Shown: piece after piece, positions 25,538 to 33,338 of the stretch
Numbering within the stretch: position 1 is the stretch's first letter
How the letters are laid out: each line of letters starts with the position of its first letter
Assembly: GCA_947168565.1 (NCBI GenBank)
Contig: CAMVMM010000008.1
Span: 31,661-95,660 of the forward strand
Length of the DNA stretch: 64,000 bases
Reading direction: 5' to 3'
DNA from: an uncultured Clostridia bacterium
GTDB taxonomy: Bacteria > Bacillota > Clostridia > Christensenellales > CAG-138
Made by a program: the position numbers and the translations under genes
Notes under the pieces: model-generated
The model's database searches: none
The model's input: the letters and a program-made list of their open reading frames with translations, nothing else
What the model was told of the DNA's origin: nothing

Positions 25538-26006
25538 GTTCAACACCGTCTACCCGGTCAAGCGGGAGATCGCCTCGGTCGAGGATCTGCGCGAAGCCGT
25601 GCAGTATGACCAGGTCTTCGCAGAATACGAGGGTAACCACAGAGCCATCACGGATTTCATCCGTTCCGACTGTCTGCCGTTCGACTGCGACAACGACCAC
25701 TCCAATACGGAATGCGAATGGAAGACCGCTTCGGACGTGGAGAAGGCTTTTCCCGGCGTTCCGTTCTACCTGGTCTACAGCCGCCACCATATGAAGTGGA
25801 AGGGCAAGTACTCGCCGCGTCCACGGTTCCACGTCATCTTTCCCATCGATTCGGTCAAGAACGGAGACGATTACCGTGCGCTGAAGGAATCGGTCATCGC
25901 TTTCTTCCCGTATTTCGACACGGGGGCCAAGGATGCCGCGCGGTTCTTCTTCGGCGTGAAAGACCCCGAGGTCGAGCTGCACGGAGGTGACGCCCATGAA
26001 CCTTAA
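25494..26006 (+). CDS. Archaeo-eukaryotic-type primase domain protein (small catalytic subunit)
   Basis: 170 residues from a GTG with AAAGGAGG upstream. The visible pattern is FIRSDCLPFDCDNDHSNTEC (acidic metal ligands), then VPFYLVYSRHHMKWKGKYSPRPRFHVIFPI (a conserved His after a strand), then an aromatic, acidic end (FFPYFDTGAKDAARFFFG). This is the arrangement of AEP primase-polymerase domains in mobile elements. In many elements this domain is fused to the helicase; here the two are separate genes overlapping by 11 bases. Assigned by motif and by the following PriCT/D5 gene. Confidence 0.65.
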   Translation: MKPITLYTANCRGDKFNTVYPVKREIASVEDLREAVQYDQVFAEYEGNHRAITDFIRSDCLPFDCDNDHSNTECEWKTASDVEKAFPGVPFYLVYSRHHMKWKGKYSPRPRFHVIFPIDSVKNGDDYRALKESVIAFFPYFDTGAKDAARFFFGVKDPEVELHGGDAHEP

Positions 26007-27813
26007 CAGCTTCATGGCGGACAAGACGCCGCCGAAGCTCGAAACCGCACCGGAACAGACGGAGCCCGTTTCCTCGACAGACGCCTTCGCCGAACTGCCG
26101 GACGGACGAATTCCCGAGGGACAGCGGAACACGACCATGTCCCGTCTCGCCGGAAAGCTGATCAAGCGATACGGCAATACCCGTGAGGCACGGGAGAGGT
26201 TCCTCGAAAAGGCGAAAGCCTGCGATCCGCCCCTGGACATGAACGAGCTGAAGACCATCTGGGGCAGCGCCGTGAAATTCGGCAAGACCGTCTCTGCCCA
26301 GGCAGGGTATGTCCCGCCGGAAGAGTACAACGGACCCACTCCGCGCAAGCCGGACGATTACTCCGACGTGGGACAGGCCTACGCCTTCGCCAAGCACTGC
26401 AGGGACTACGTCCGCTACTCTCCGGCCACCGACTATATCGTGTATGACGGAGTCTGCTGGCAGGAATCGAAGCCACGCTCCCAGGCGGCTATGCAGCAGT
26501 TCACAGACGCCCAGTTGGAAGAAGCCGAGTCCTGGCTTGCCCGGACCGAAGAACTCATGGAATCGACCGGAGCCAATGCCGTCATCGCCGAACACGGGAA
26601 GAACGCCCTTGAGCTCATGACCGAGGAGCAGAAAACGGCGCTCTACGCTCACCAAGGTGCTATCACCTACAGGAAGTTCGTACTGCAGCGCCGGGATTCC
26701 AAATACCAGGTCGCGGCTCTGCGCGAGGCTCGTCCAATGGTGGAGATCGACCACAGCGAACTGGACAAGGACGGATTTCTGCTCAACACCCCGGATTACA
26801 CCGTGGATCTGCGGAAAGGCGTGAACGGCAGACTGCCGCATCGCGCCGAGGATTTCATTACGAAATGCACGGCAGTCTCTCCCGGTGATATGGGCAAGGA
26901 TCTGTGGGCGGACGCTCTGCACACCTTCTTCTGCGGAGACACGGAGCTGGAGGCCTACGTGCAGCGCATTGCTGGACTTGCCCTGATCGGTCACGTCTAC
27001 ATCGAGGCGCTGATCATCGCCCACGGAGACGGCAGAAACGGCAAATCGACCTTCTGGAACGTGCTGTCCCGCGTCATGGGCTCCTACAGCGGAAACATCT
27101 CCGCCGACGCTCTGACGGTGGGCTGCAAGCGGAACGTCAAGCCGGAGCTGGCGGAGACCAAGGGCAAGCGTCTGCTGATCGCCGCCGAGCTGGAGGAGGG
27201 CATGAGGCTCAACACTTCCATCGTGAAGCAGTTCTGCTCCACGGACGAGATCTTCGCCGAAAAGAAGTACAAAGACCCTTTCGCCTTCATCCCGACGCAT
27301 ACGCTCGTGCTGTACACGAACCATCTGCCGAAGGTTGGAGCCAACGACCCAGGCACCTGGCGCAGACTGATCGTCGTGCCGTTCAACGCCCGTATCGAGG
27401 GCGGCGGCGATGTCAAGAATTACGCCGACTATCTTTTCGACAACGCCGGTCCCGCCATTCTCGCCTGGATGATCGAAGGAGCCGAGAGAGTCATCTCGGA
27501 GAATTTCCGTATCGTTCAGCCGGAATGTGTGAAAACGGCAACGGCGCTCTACCGGGAGAACAGCGACTGGCTGGACAGCTTTCTCGATGAGTGCTGTGAA
27601 ACCGCCGACCCCTATTTCACTTCCTCCGGCGATCTCTACACGGCGTACCGAGCCTACTGCGCCAGGACCGGCGAATACACCCGGTCTACTACAGACTTCT
27701 ACGCGGCAATCGACCTTGCCGGGTTCACCAGGCGGAGAACCGAGAGAGGACGCTTCGTCTACGGTCTTCGGCTGAAAAACGAGTTTACGTCCGATGCGGC
27801 TGACGGTCAATGA
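25996..27813 (+). CDS. D5/P4-type primase-helicase (PriCT plus superfamily 3 ATPase)
   Basis: 605 residues from ATG 25996, six bases after GGAGGTG. The N-terminal PriCT-like domain is at about 30-100 (IPEGQRNTTMSRLAGKLIKRYG). A D5 N-terminal region follows (YVRYSPATDYIVYDGVCWQE ... LNTPDYTVDLRKG). The superfamily 3 helicase core has Walker A GDGRNGKST (about 343), Walker B LLIAAELEEG (about 390), and HTLVLYTNHLPKVGANDPGTWRRL (sensor and arginine finger). A C-terminal winged helix (YTAYRAYCARTGEY) closes the protein. It should unwind the element's origin, with the upstream primase providing primers, so element B probably replicates autonomously after excision. Confidence 0.9.
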   Translation: MNLNSFMADKTPPKLETAPEQTEPVSSTDAFAELPDGRIPEGQRNTTMSRLAGKLIKRYGNTREARERFLEKAKACDPPLDMNELKTIWGSAVKFGKTVSAQAGYVPPEEYNGPTPRKPDDYSDVGQAYAFAKHCRDYVRYSPATDYIVYDGVCWQESKPRSQAAMQQFTDAQLEEAESWLARTEELMESTGANAVIAEHGKNALELMTEEQKTALYAHQGAITYRKFVLQRRDSKYQVAALREARPMVEIDHSELDKDGFLLNTPDYTVDLRKGVNGRLPHRAEDFITKCTAVSPGDMGKDLWADALHTFFCGDTELEAYVQRIAGLALIGHVYIEALIIAHGDGRNGKSTFWNVLSRVMGSYSGNISADALTVGCKRNVKPELAETKGKRLLIAAELEEGMRLNTSIVKQFCSTDEIFAEKKYKDPFAFIPTHTLVLYTNHLPKVGANDPGTWRRLIVVPFNARIEGGGDVKNYADYLFDNAGPAILAWMIEGAERVISENFRIVQPECVKTATALYRENSDWLDSFLDECCETADPYFTSSGDLYTAYRAYCARTGEYTRSTTDFYAAIDLAGFTRRRTERGRFVYGLRLKNEFTSDAADGQ

Positions 27814-27823
27814 CAGTCTCTGT

Positions 27824-27878
27824 ATAAAACCCATTATAGGGCCTTTTTCAGTAAAAATCGCTCTAAAGGGGGTTTTAT
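27824..27878 (+). other. Inverted repeat after the helicase gene
   Basis: ATAAAACCC (27824-27832) and GGGTTTTAT (27870-27878) are perfectly complementary 9-mers around a 37-base AT-rich loop containing CTTTTT. It lies in the 122-base gap between the helicase and the next gene. It could reduce read-through or serve as an origin or operator. Confidence 0.4.
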
Positions 27879-27935
27879 GAAATGACCGACAGCGACCGTC
27901 AGCCCGCCCACACTGATGAAAGGAGAAAAACGATC

Positions 27936-28208
27936 ATGAAACTCAAACCCATCGGCATTTACAGAGACGCCGATACCAAAATGCCCCGTTTGCGGGCAAC
28001 GGACTACAGCACCGACGTATATGACGCCGTGGAGCTGCGTACCGACAGGAAGGAGAACCCGGTCATCATCATGCACAGCAAGCGCACCGCGCCGCTGACG
28101 TGGAAGGTGGTCTACGGCTTCTCCGAGATCTTCTTCCGTTCCTTTGCCGAGGCTGTGGCGTTCTGCAACACCCACGGCTTCGAGATGGTGAAAGAGCAGG
28201 TGGAATGA
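27936..28208 (+). CDS. Hypothetical 90-residue protein of element B
   Basis: ATG 27936 with AAAGGAGAAAAACGATC upstream. It is basic, with a beta-rich core (KPIGIYRDADTKMPRLRATDYSTDVYDAVELRTDRKENPVIIMHSK) and an aromatic C-terminus (YGFSEIFFRSFAEAVAFCNTHGFEMV). The next gene starts within its last codons. I do not recognise the family. The strong start and coupling support a real gene. Confidence 0.6.
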   Translation: MKLKPIGIYRDADTKMPRLRATDYSTDVYDAVELRTDRKENPVIIMHSKRTAPLTWKVVYGFSEIFFRSFAEAVAFCNTHGFEMVKEQVE

Positions 28209-28504
28209 TGGAGTACATCCGCTACTACCCGCACATCCGCATCGACACGGAAGGTACGGACTGCACGGCCATGACGCCCACCGACAGCGAACGCACTGTC
28301 CGGGAGAACCACAGCCTGTGGCTGGAGGAAGTCGTGCCGAACTACTTCCGGCTCGGCGCGAGGGACAGGCTGTCCGTTTCCGCGGTCAACAGTCTGCGCG
28401 TCCACTGCCCCAAGTGCGGAGCCGCTCTGAAGACCATCACGGTTGTGACCGAGGAGCGAACGCTGCCTCTGTATGCCTGTGACAACTGCACCGTCCGGCG
28501 CTGA
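28205..28504 (+). CDS. Small C-terminal zinc-ribbon protein of element B
   Basis: 99 residues, overlapping the previous stop (ATGATGGAG). N-terminus acidic (TEGTDCTAMTPTDSERTVRENHS). The C-terminal 40 residues form a probable zinc ribbon (HCPKCGAALKTI ... YACDNC). It resembles the next gene in layout, with an aromatic N-terminal part followed by a four-cysteine ribbon. Function unknown. Confidence 0.6.
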   Translation: MMEYIRYYPHIRIDTEGTDCTAMTPTDSERTVRENHSLWLEEVVPNYFRLGARDRLSVSAVNSLRVHCPKCGAALKTITVVTEERTLPLYACDNCTVRR

Positions 28505-28526
28505 TCCAGGGGCGGTCTGAATCTCT

Positions 28527-28562
28527 GTGACCCTCTGCCGGGACAGCGGCCTGGGGTCTCAC
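28527..28562 (+). ncRNA. Stable two-stem hairpin, possible small RNA or attenuator
   Basis: GTGACCC pairs with GGGTCTCAC (two bulged bases), and inside it GCCG pairs with CGGC around GGACAG. It is followed by GCGCAAAAAAA, then GGGGTAATTAACCCC, a second small palindrome (28584-28598). The 131-base gap is otherwise free of genes. The function may be processing or translational control of the following zinc-ribbon and capsid genes. Confidence 0.35.
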
Positions 28563-28635
28563 GCGCAAAAAAAGCGAATTCAAAGGGGTAATTAACCCCG
28601 GTTTCAAAAATCTACCGATTATGGAGGAAAACCAC

Positions 28636-28956
28636 ATGAGAAATTACACTTTTTACACTTACAAAACGGGCAGCAACTATCTGATCCCAAAAGACGCATG
28701 GAAGACCGAGGAGTACCTGGCGGAGCATGAAAAGCTCTTCCTGACGGATTACCTCGTCAAGGGCAACTGGGGCCGGACCTATCACCGCTACCGTCTCCGC
28801 ACCTGTGAGCCGACCCGGTTCACCGATACTCTGGAATACGATATCGAGTGCCCCGTCTGCCATGACAAGCTGCGCCTCTGCGGTCTGCCGCTGGATTCCG
28901 TCACCCACGGCCTGTACAAATGCACAAGCTGTGACAAAAAAGTCGAAAGGAGATAA
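28636..28956 (+). CDS. Small zinc-ribbon protein directly before the capsid gene
   Basis: 106 residues from ATG 28636 (ATGGAGGAAAACCAC upstream). The N-terminal half is aromatic and basic (YTFYTYKTGSNYLIPKDAWKTEEYL). The C-terminal half carries CPVCHDKLRLCGL ... YKCTSCDKKVERR, a C-x2-C ... C-x2-C ribbon. It lies six bases before the capsid gene and is co-translated with it. No head-assembly role is known for this type of protein. Confidence 0.6.
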   Translation: MRNYTFYTYKTGSNYLIPKDAWKTEEYLAEHEKLFLTDYLVKGNWGRTYHRYRLRTCEPTRFTDTLEYDIECPVCHDKLRLCGLPLDSVTHGLYKCTSCDKKVERR

Positions 28957-28962
28957 CGAACC

Positions 28963-29898
28963 ATGAAAACCATCAATGAGATCAGAGCCATCACGGCCAC
29001 ACAGGAATATGACAGACACTTCTGGGACGCCATGCGTCTCAAGCCCAACGCCGAGATCGCTCTGCGAGACGCCCTGGACAGTATCACGGGCACCTATTTC
29101 GCCCCTGCTGCCGGAGACGCCGACCTTCGCAAGGTGATTACCCGCGAGAGCGTGATCCGCTCCCTCGCCACCACACTGAAGAAGTACCACGGTGGGTCGG
29201 TCATCTGGGCTGCGGATTCCGACGATCACGCCGCCTTCGTGTCGGAAGGCGCTCCCATCCCCGGTTTCGACTTGGAGGACGATTTTACCCGCTTCGTCAT
29301 CGGCAGTCACAAGATCGCCGGTCTGCTCAAGCTGAGCGAAGAGTTCGCCATTGATGCCGACTTCGACCTCAGAAAGTACATCTCCGAGCGCATGGGCAAG
29401 TCTTTTGCACGCACGGAGGACGGAGCCTTCGTCAACGGCAACGGCACGGACGAGCCTTACGGCCTGCTCCACGATACCAATGGAGCCGAGATCGTCACCG
29501 CTACCGCGCTGACCTACGATTCCGTCATTGATCTGTTCTTCTCCGTGAAGCCCGAGTACCGCGCCCACGCGACCTGGCTGATGAACGACCGCACCGCCCT
29601 GGCTCTCCGAAAGCTGAAGGACGAGGCCGGAAACTACCTGTGGAACGGCAGCACCGACACCATCCTCGGCAAACCCGTCCGTATCTGCAACGATATGCCG
29701 GATATCGCCGCCGGATCGAAGCCCGTGCTGTTCGGTGACTTCCGCTACTTCTGGATCATCGACCGCTCCCCGGTCAGCATGAAGGCTCTGAAAGAGCGCT
29801 TCGCCATGACAGCCCGCGTGGGCTATGTGGCCTTCGAGCTGCTCGACGCCCGTCTCGTCCGCAAAGACGCCGTCAAAGCCCTCTCCGTTGCTCAGTAA
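28963..29898 (+). CDS. HK97-type phage major capsid protein, short form
   Basis: 311 residues with AAAGGAGATAACGAACC upstream. Typical HK97-fold landmarks: GTYFAPAAGDADLRKVITRESVIRSLATTL, the E-loop region around VIWAADSDDHAAFVSEGAPIPGFDLEDDF, KLSEEFAIDADFDLRKYISERMGKSFARTEDGAFVNGNGTDEPYGLL, the P-domain (ATWLMNDRTALALRKLKDEAGNYLW), and the final strands (VLFGDFRYFWIIDRSPVSM ... RVGYVAFELLDARL). Full-length phage capsids are usually near 390 residues because of a scaffolding delta domain; that N-terminal part is missing. No protease, portal, terminase or tail gene is present. It may form particles from a helper phage, or an encapsulin-like shell. Confidence 0.85.
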   Translation: MKTINEIRAITATQEYDRHFWDAMRLKPNAEIALRDALDSITGTYFAPAAGDADLRKVITRESVIRSLATTLKKYHGGSVIWAADSDDHAAFVSEGAPIPGFDLEDDFTRFVIGSHKIAGLLKLSEEFAIDADFDLRKYISERMGKSFARTEDGAFVNGNGTDEPYGLLHDTNGAEIVTATALTYDSVIDLFFSVKPEYRAHATWLMNDRTALALRKLKDEAGNYLWNGSTDTILGKPVRICNDMPDIAAGSKPVLFGDFRYFWIIDRSPVSMKALKERFAMTARVGYVAFELLDARLVRKDAVKALSVAQ

Positions 29899-29910
29899 CA
29901 GTCATATTTC

Positions 29911-29949
29911 GTACTGCGGAGGGCAGAGCCTTTCTGCTCTCCGTGGTAC
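29911..29949. repeat. Inverted repeat between capsid and HTH/zinc-ribbon genes
   Basis: GTACTGCGGAG.GCAGA and TCTGC.CTCCGTGGTAC pair over about 15 positions around GCCTTT. The stem occupies most of the 78-base gap, ending 27 bases before the HTH/zinc-ribbon start, the same relative place as the hairpin at 17046-17067 in element A. Confidence 0.6.
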
Positions 29950-29976
29950 CATTATTCCAAGGAGGAGAACAACGCC

Positions 29977-30258
29977 ATGATGAAAAAACAGGTTCTGAAC
30001 GCGATCACGCAGATGCGTATCGCAGGCAAAAAGCCGACCGAGATTGCCAATACGCTGGGCTTATCGGTCAATACCGTCAAATCACATATCCGCCGCCACC
30101 CGGATATTCCCAATACCATCTACTGTCTCAACTGTGGGAAACCCGTTCCGCAGAACGAGGGCAGAAAGATGAAGAAATACTGCTGTGACAGATGCCGCAG
30201 CAGCTATTGGAACCACCGCTACAGAAAAGGAGATGATTGCCGTGACCTTTGCGGATAA
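29977..30258 (+). CDS. Small HTH plus zinc-ribbon protein, first gene of twin-recombinase module B
   Basis: 93 residues with AAGGAGGAGAACAACGCC upstream. N-terminal helix-turn-helix (QMRIAGKKPTEIANTLGLSVNTVKSHIRRH), C-terminal zinc site (CLNCGKPVPQ ... YCCDRCRSSYWNHRYRKG). It has the same size, order and position as the protein at 17098-17394 (shared SVNTxKS and CxNCxKP patterns). Expected to bind DNA near the element ends or to regulate the recombinases that follow; this is inference from the repeated context. Confidence 0.75.
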   Translation: MMKKQVLNAITQMRIAGKKPTEIANTLGLSVNTVKSHIRRHPDIPNTIYCLNCGKPVPQNEGRKMKKYCCDRCRSSYWNHRYRKGDDCRDLCG

Positions 30259-30409
30259 CGAACGACGCTTTGTTAACTATCGGCTTGCCATCGCTCTTGT
30301 GCTGAATATGGAAAGGACCGGGAAATTATCCGAGGAGTCGGCGCGGCTGCTATGCACAAAACTGGCGGAGAAATACGGCGTGAAATCCGGCAGTATTTTT
30401 GCCCCGTAA
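30242..30409 (+). CDS. Small 55-residue helical protein of element B
   Basis: GTG start at 30242 behind AAAAGGAGATGATTGCC, overlapping the previous gene by 17 bases. The product is helical (NYRLAIALVLNMERTGKLSEESARLLCTKLAEKYGVKSGSIF). Short SHOCT-like proteins of this shape occur beside recombinases in Clostridial elements. Function unknown. Confidence 0.6.
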   Translation: MTFADNERRFVNYRLAIALVLNMERTGKLSEESARLLCTKLAEKYGVKSGSIFAP

Positions 30410-30474
30410 TGCTTGATATATCCCGGAATCAGAGCGAATATGTACACTAACATTGATACAAAGGGGGCTGAATC

Positions 30475-31746
30475 ATGCCGAAAACAGTCAAGCGCATGGC
30501 GTTCGCGCCAAAGCTGCCCACGCTCCTCAAGGTAGCTGCCTACGCAAGGGTATCCTCAGGCAAGGACGCCATGCACCATTCGCTGTCAGCCCAGGTGAGC
30601 CGATACAGCGAGTACATTCAGTCGCATCCCGGCTGGCAGTACGTTGGCGTCTATGCCGATGAAGCCAAAACGGGGACCCGCGACAGCCGTGAACAGTTCC
30701 AACGGCTCCTTGCCGACTGCAGGGCGGGACGCATCGACCTGGTCATTACGAAGTCGATCTCCCGCTTTGCGCGGAACACAGTCACGCTTTTGGAGACCGT
30801 TCGTGAACTGAAAGAGCTGGGGGTGGACGTTTTCTTCGAGGAGCAGAACGTCCACTCCCTCTCCACGGACGGAGAACTGATGCTGACTATCCTTGCCTCG
30901 TTTGCCCAGGCGGAGAGCCTTTCGGTAAGCGAGAATCAAAAATGGCGCATTAAGAAGAATTTCGAGGAAGGCAAGCCCTGGAGCAACAAGCTGTTCGGAT
31001 ACCGCCTTGTCGACGGGCGCTTCGAGGTAGTGCCGGAAGAAGCCGATATCGTCCGGCGCATCTTTTCCGAGTACCTTTCCGGCAGGGGCACCACCGCTAT
31101 TGCGAACGGGCTGAATACTGACGGCGTTACGACGCGCCGGGGCTACGCCTGGAGACCCAACGTCATCGCCCAGACGCTGCGGAATTACAACTACACGGGC
31201 AATCTGATCCTTCAGAAGACCTACCGGGAAAACCATCTCACCAAGCGCAAGCTGATGAATGACGACGTTCTTCCGAAGTATCATGTCTCGGATTCCCATG
31301 AGGCGATCATCGACCTTGAGACTTTTGAGGCGGTCCAGACAGAGATCGAACGCAGAGCCGAGGCGTATCGGCACACAAAATCATGCACGGCGCGATACCC
31401 GTTCAGCGGTCTGATCATCTGCGCCAACTGCGGAAAACACTACAGGCGAAAGACAACGAAAACAGGCATCGTCTGGATCTGCGCCACGTTCAACACCGTG
31501 GGCAAGGCCGCCTGCGCCTCAAAGCAGATTCCAGAAGAACGGCTGCTGGAAATGACGGCGGACATTGACTTAGGCTCGATTCGGCAGATCACGGCCGAGA
31601 ACGGAAACCGCGTCCGCATCCTGCTTTCTGACGGGAAGGAGATCGACCGTCATTGGGAAGACCACTCCAGGGCTGAATCCTGGTCGGATGAAATGAAAGA
31701 AGCCGCACGGCAAAGAACACTCGAAAGGAACAAGCACCATGGCTAA
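30475..31746 (+). CDS. Large serine recombinase, first of pair B
   Basis: 423 residues, AAAGGGGGCTGAATC upstream. Intact catalytic domain (AAYARVSSGKDAMHHSLSAQ; TKSISRFARNTVTLLETVREL), recombinase domain (KLFGYRLVDGRFEVVPEEADIVRRIFSEYLSGRG) and zinc ribbon (CANCGKHYRRKTT ... WICATFNTVGKAACAS). No long coiled coil, and the C-terminal tail is KEAARQRTLERNKHHG. It is the counterpart of 17441-18775, sharing the tail and lacking the coiled coil. It overlaps the second recombinase by eight bases. Confidence 0.88.
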   Translation: MPKTVKRMAFAPKLPTLLKVAAYARVSSGKDAMHHSLSAQVSRYSEYIQSHPGWQYVGVYADEAKTGTRDSREQFQRLLADCRAGRIDLVITKSISRFARNTVTLLETVRELKELGVDVFFEEQNVHSLSTDGELMLTILASFAQAESLSVSENQKWRIKKNFEEGKPWSNKLFGYRLVDGRFEVVPEEADIVRRIFSEYLSGRGTTAIANGLNTDGVTTRRGYAWRPNVIAQTLRNYNYTGNLILQKTYRENHLTKRKLMNDDVLPKYHVSDSHEAIIDLETFEAVQTEIERRAEAYRHTKSCTARYPFSGLIICANCGKHYRRKTTKTGIVWICATFNTVGKAACASKQIPEERLLEMTADIDLGSIRQITAENGNRVRILLSDGKEIDRHWEDHSRAESWSDEMKEAARQRTLERNKHHG

Positions 31747-33319
31747 CGTAACTATGATCCCGGCAACACGGGAAATCCATACCGCAGCGCCGAAGGATGC
31801 TCAAGCCCGCCGCAGAGTAGCCGGGTATGCCCGCGTCTCCACCGACAGCGATGAGCAGTTCACCAGCTTCAAAGCGCAGACGGAGTATTACACGAAATAC
31901 ATCACCGCGAACCCGGATTGGGAATTCGTCAAAGTCTATACGGACGAAGGCATCTCCGCAACGAACACACGGCACAGGGACGGCTTCAACGAGATGATTG
32001 CCGACGCCCTTGCCGGACGCATCGACCTTATCGTGACCAAGAGCGTGAGCCGTTTCGCCAGAAACACCGTGGACAGTCTTTCCACCATCCGCAGGCTGAA
32101 AGAAAACGGCACCGAAGTCTTCTTTGAAAAAGAAGGGATCTGGACGTTCGACAGCAAGGGAGAACTGCTCATTACGATCATGTCCTCCCTTGCCCAGGAA
32201 GAAAGCCGGTCCATTTCCGAAAACGTGACCTGGGGGCAGCGCAAGCGGTTCGCCGACGGGAAGGTCAGTATGCCGTTCAAATCCTTCCTCGGCTATTGTA
32301 AGGGGCCGAACGGCAGCCCGGAAATCGTCCCGGAAGAAGCGGAGACGGTTCGGCTGATATACAGGCTTTTCATGGAAGGCAAGACGCTGAACGCCATCAC
32401 AAAGCACCTGATGGAACGGGGTATCCCCACGCCTCGCGGAAAGACCGTGTGGCAGACCTCAACCGTGGAAAGCATCCTCACCAACGAGAGATACAAGGGA
32501 GACGCGCTTCTGCAGAAGAAATTCACAGTCGATTTCCTTCAAAAGAAAATGAAGGTGAACGAGGGCGAGGTTCCGCAGTATTATGTGGAGAACAGCCATC
32601 CGGCGATTATCGACCGTGACGAGTGGGAGATGGTCCAGGGAGAGATGGCAAAGCGCAAATCCAGGGGCAAGCACCACAACAGCCTCAGCCCGTTCTCGGC
32701 GAAGCTGGTCTGCGGGGATTGCGGAGACTTCTACGGCAGCAAGGTCTGGCACAGCACCGACAAGTACCGCCGTACCATCTGGCAGTGTAACGGCAAGTAC
32801 AAAGGCGCTTACAAATGCACGACGCCGCATTTGATGGAAGAAGACATCAAGGCAGCGTTCCTCGCAGCCCTTGACGGTCTGCTTGCCGATAGCGATACGC
32901 TTCTTGAGGACTGTTCCTTCATGTACGACGCCCTTGCAGATGTCAGCGGGATCGCCGCAGAATGCGAGACCCTGGCTGATGAGATGGAGACGCTGTCCAT
33001 TCGGATCGAGCGCCTGATCACTGAGAACGCCGCCGTGGCACAGGATCAGGGTGAATACCAGCAGAAGTACGGACGGTTTGAACGGCAATTCGAGGCCGCC
33101 AAACGGAAACACGCCGCCCTGGAAGAAAAGAAGAAGGTGAGATTCACCGAAGCCGAGGAGATACGGCGGTTCGCAGATATGCTCAAAGCGGGAAAGGCCG
33201 CAGGCTTTGAATTCACGGAAAGCCTGTGGAACGGTCTTGTAGACCACGTCACCGTCTACGCTGACGAGCGTCTCGTATTTACCTTCAAAAACGGAAAAGA
33301 GGTCACGGTTTCCCTATGA
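31739..33319 (+). CDS. Large serine recombinase, second of pair B, with coiled coil
   Basis: 526 residues, ATG 31739 with GAAAGGAACAAGCACC upstream. Intact catalytic domain (AGYARVSTDSDEQFTSFKAQ; TKSVSRFARNTVDSL), recombinase domain (KSFLGYCKGPNGSPEIVPEEAETVRLIYRLF), zinc ribbon (CGDCGDFYGSKVW ... WQCNGKYKGAYKC). A coiled coil follows at about 385-470 (CETLADEMETLSIRIERLI ... RQFEAAKRKHAALEEKKKV), then the closing strand VDHVTVYADERLVFTFKNG. It is the counterpart of 18753-20024, which lacks the coiled coil. In large serine integrases this segment sets the direction of recombination, so this protein is the better candidate for the element's integrase. Confidence 0.88.
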   Translation: MANVTMIPATREIHTAAPKDAQARRRVAGYARVSTDSDEQFTSFKAQTEYYTKYITANPDWEFVKVYTDEGISATNTRHRDGFNEMIADALAGRIDLIVTKSVSRFARNTVDSLSTIRRLKENGTEVFFEKEGIWTFDSKGELLITIMSSLAQEESRSISENVTWGQRKRFADGKVSMPFKSFLGYCKGPNGSPEIVPEEAETVRLIYRLFMEGKTLNAITKHLMERGIPTPRGKTVWQTSTVESILTNERYKGDALLQKKFTVDFLQKKMKVNEGEVPQYYVENSHPAIIDRDEWEMVQGEMAKRKSRGKHHNSLSPFSAKLVCGDCGDFYGSKVWHSTDKYRRTIWQCNGKYKGAYKCTTPHLMEEDIKAAFLAALDGLLADSDTLLEDCSFMYDALADVSGIAAECETLADEMETLSIRIERLITENAAVAQDQGEYQQKYGRFERQFEAAKRKHAALEEKKKVRFTEAEEIRRFADMLKAGKAAGFEFTESLWNGLVDHVTVYADERLVFTFKNGKEVTVSL

Positions 33320-33338
33320 CCATCACCATAGAAACATA

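Noticed and set aside
25894-27834. 646-residue open frame on the minus strand opposite the D5 helicase
   Set aside because: Caused by the high G/C third positions of the real gene; the plus-strand product has all primase-helicase motifs.
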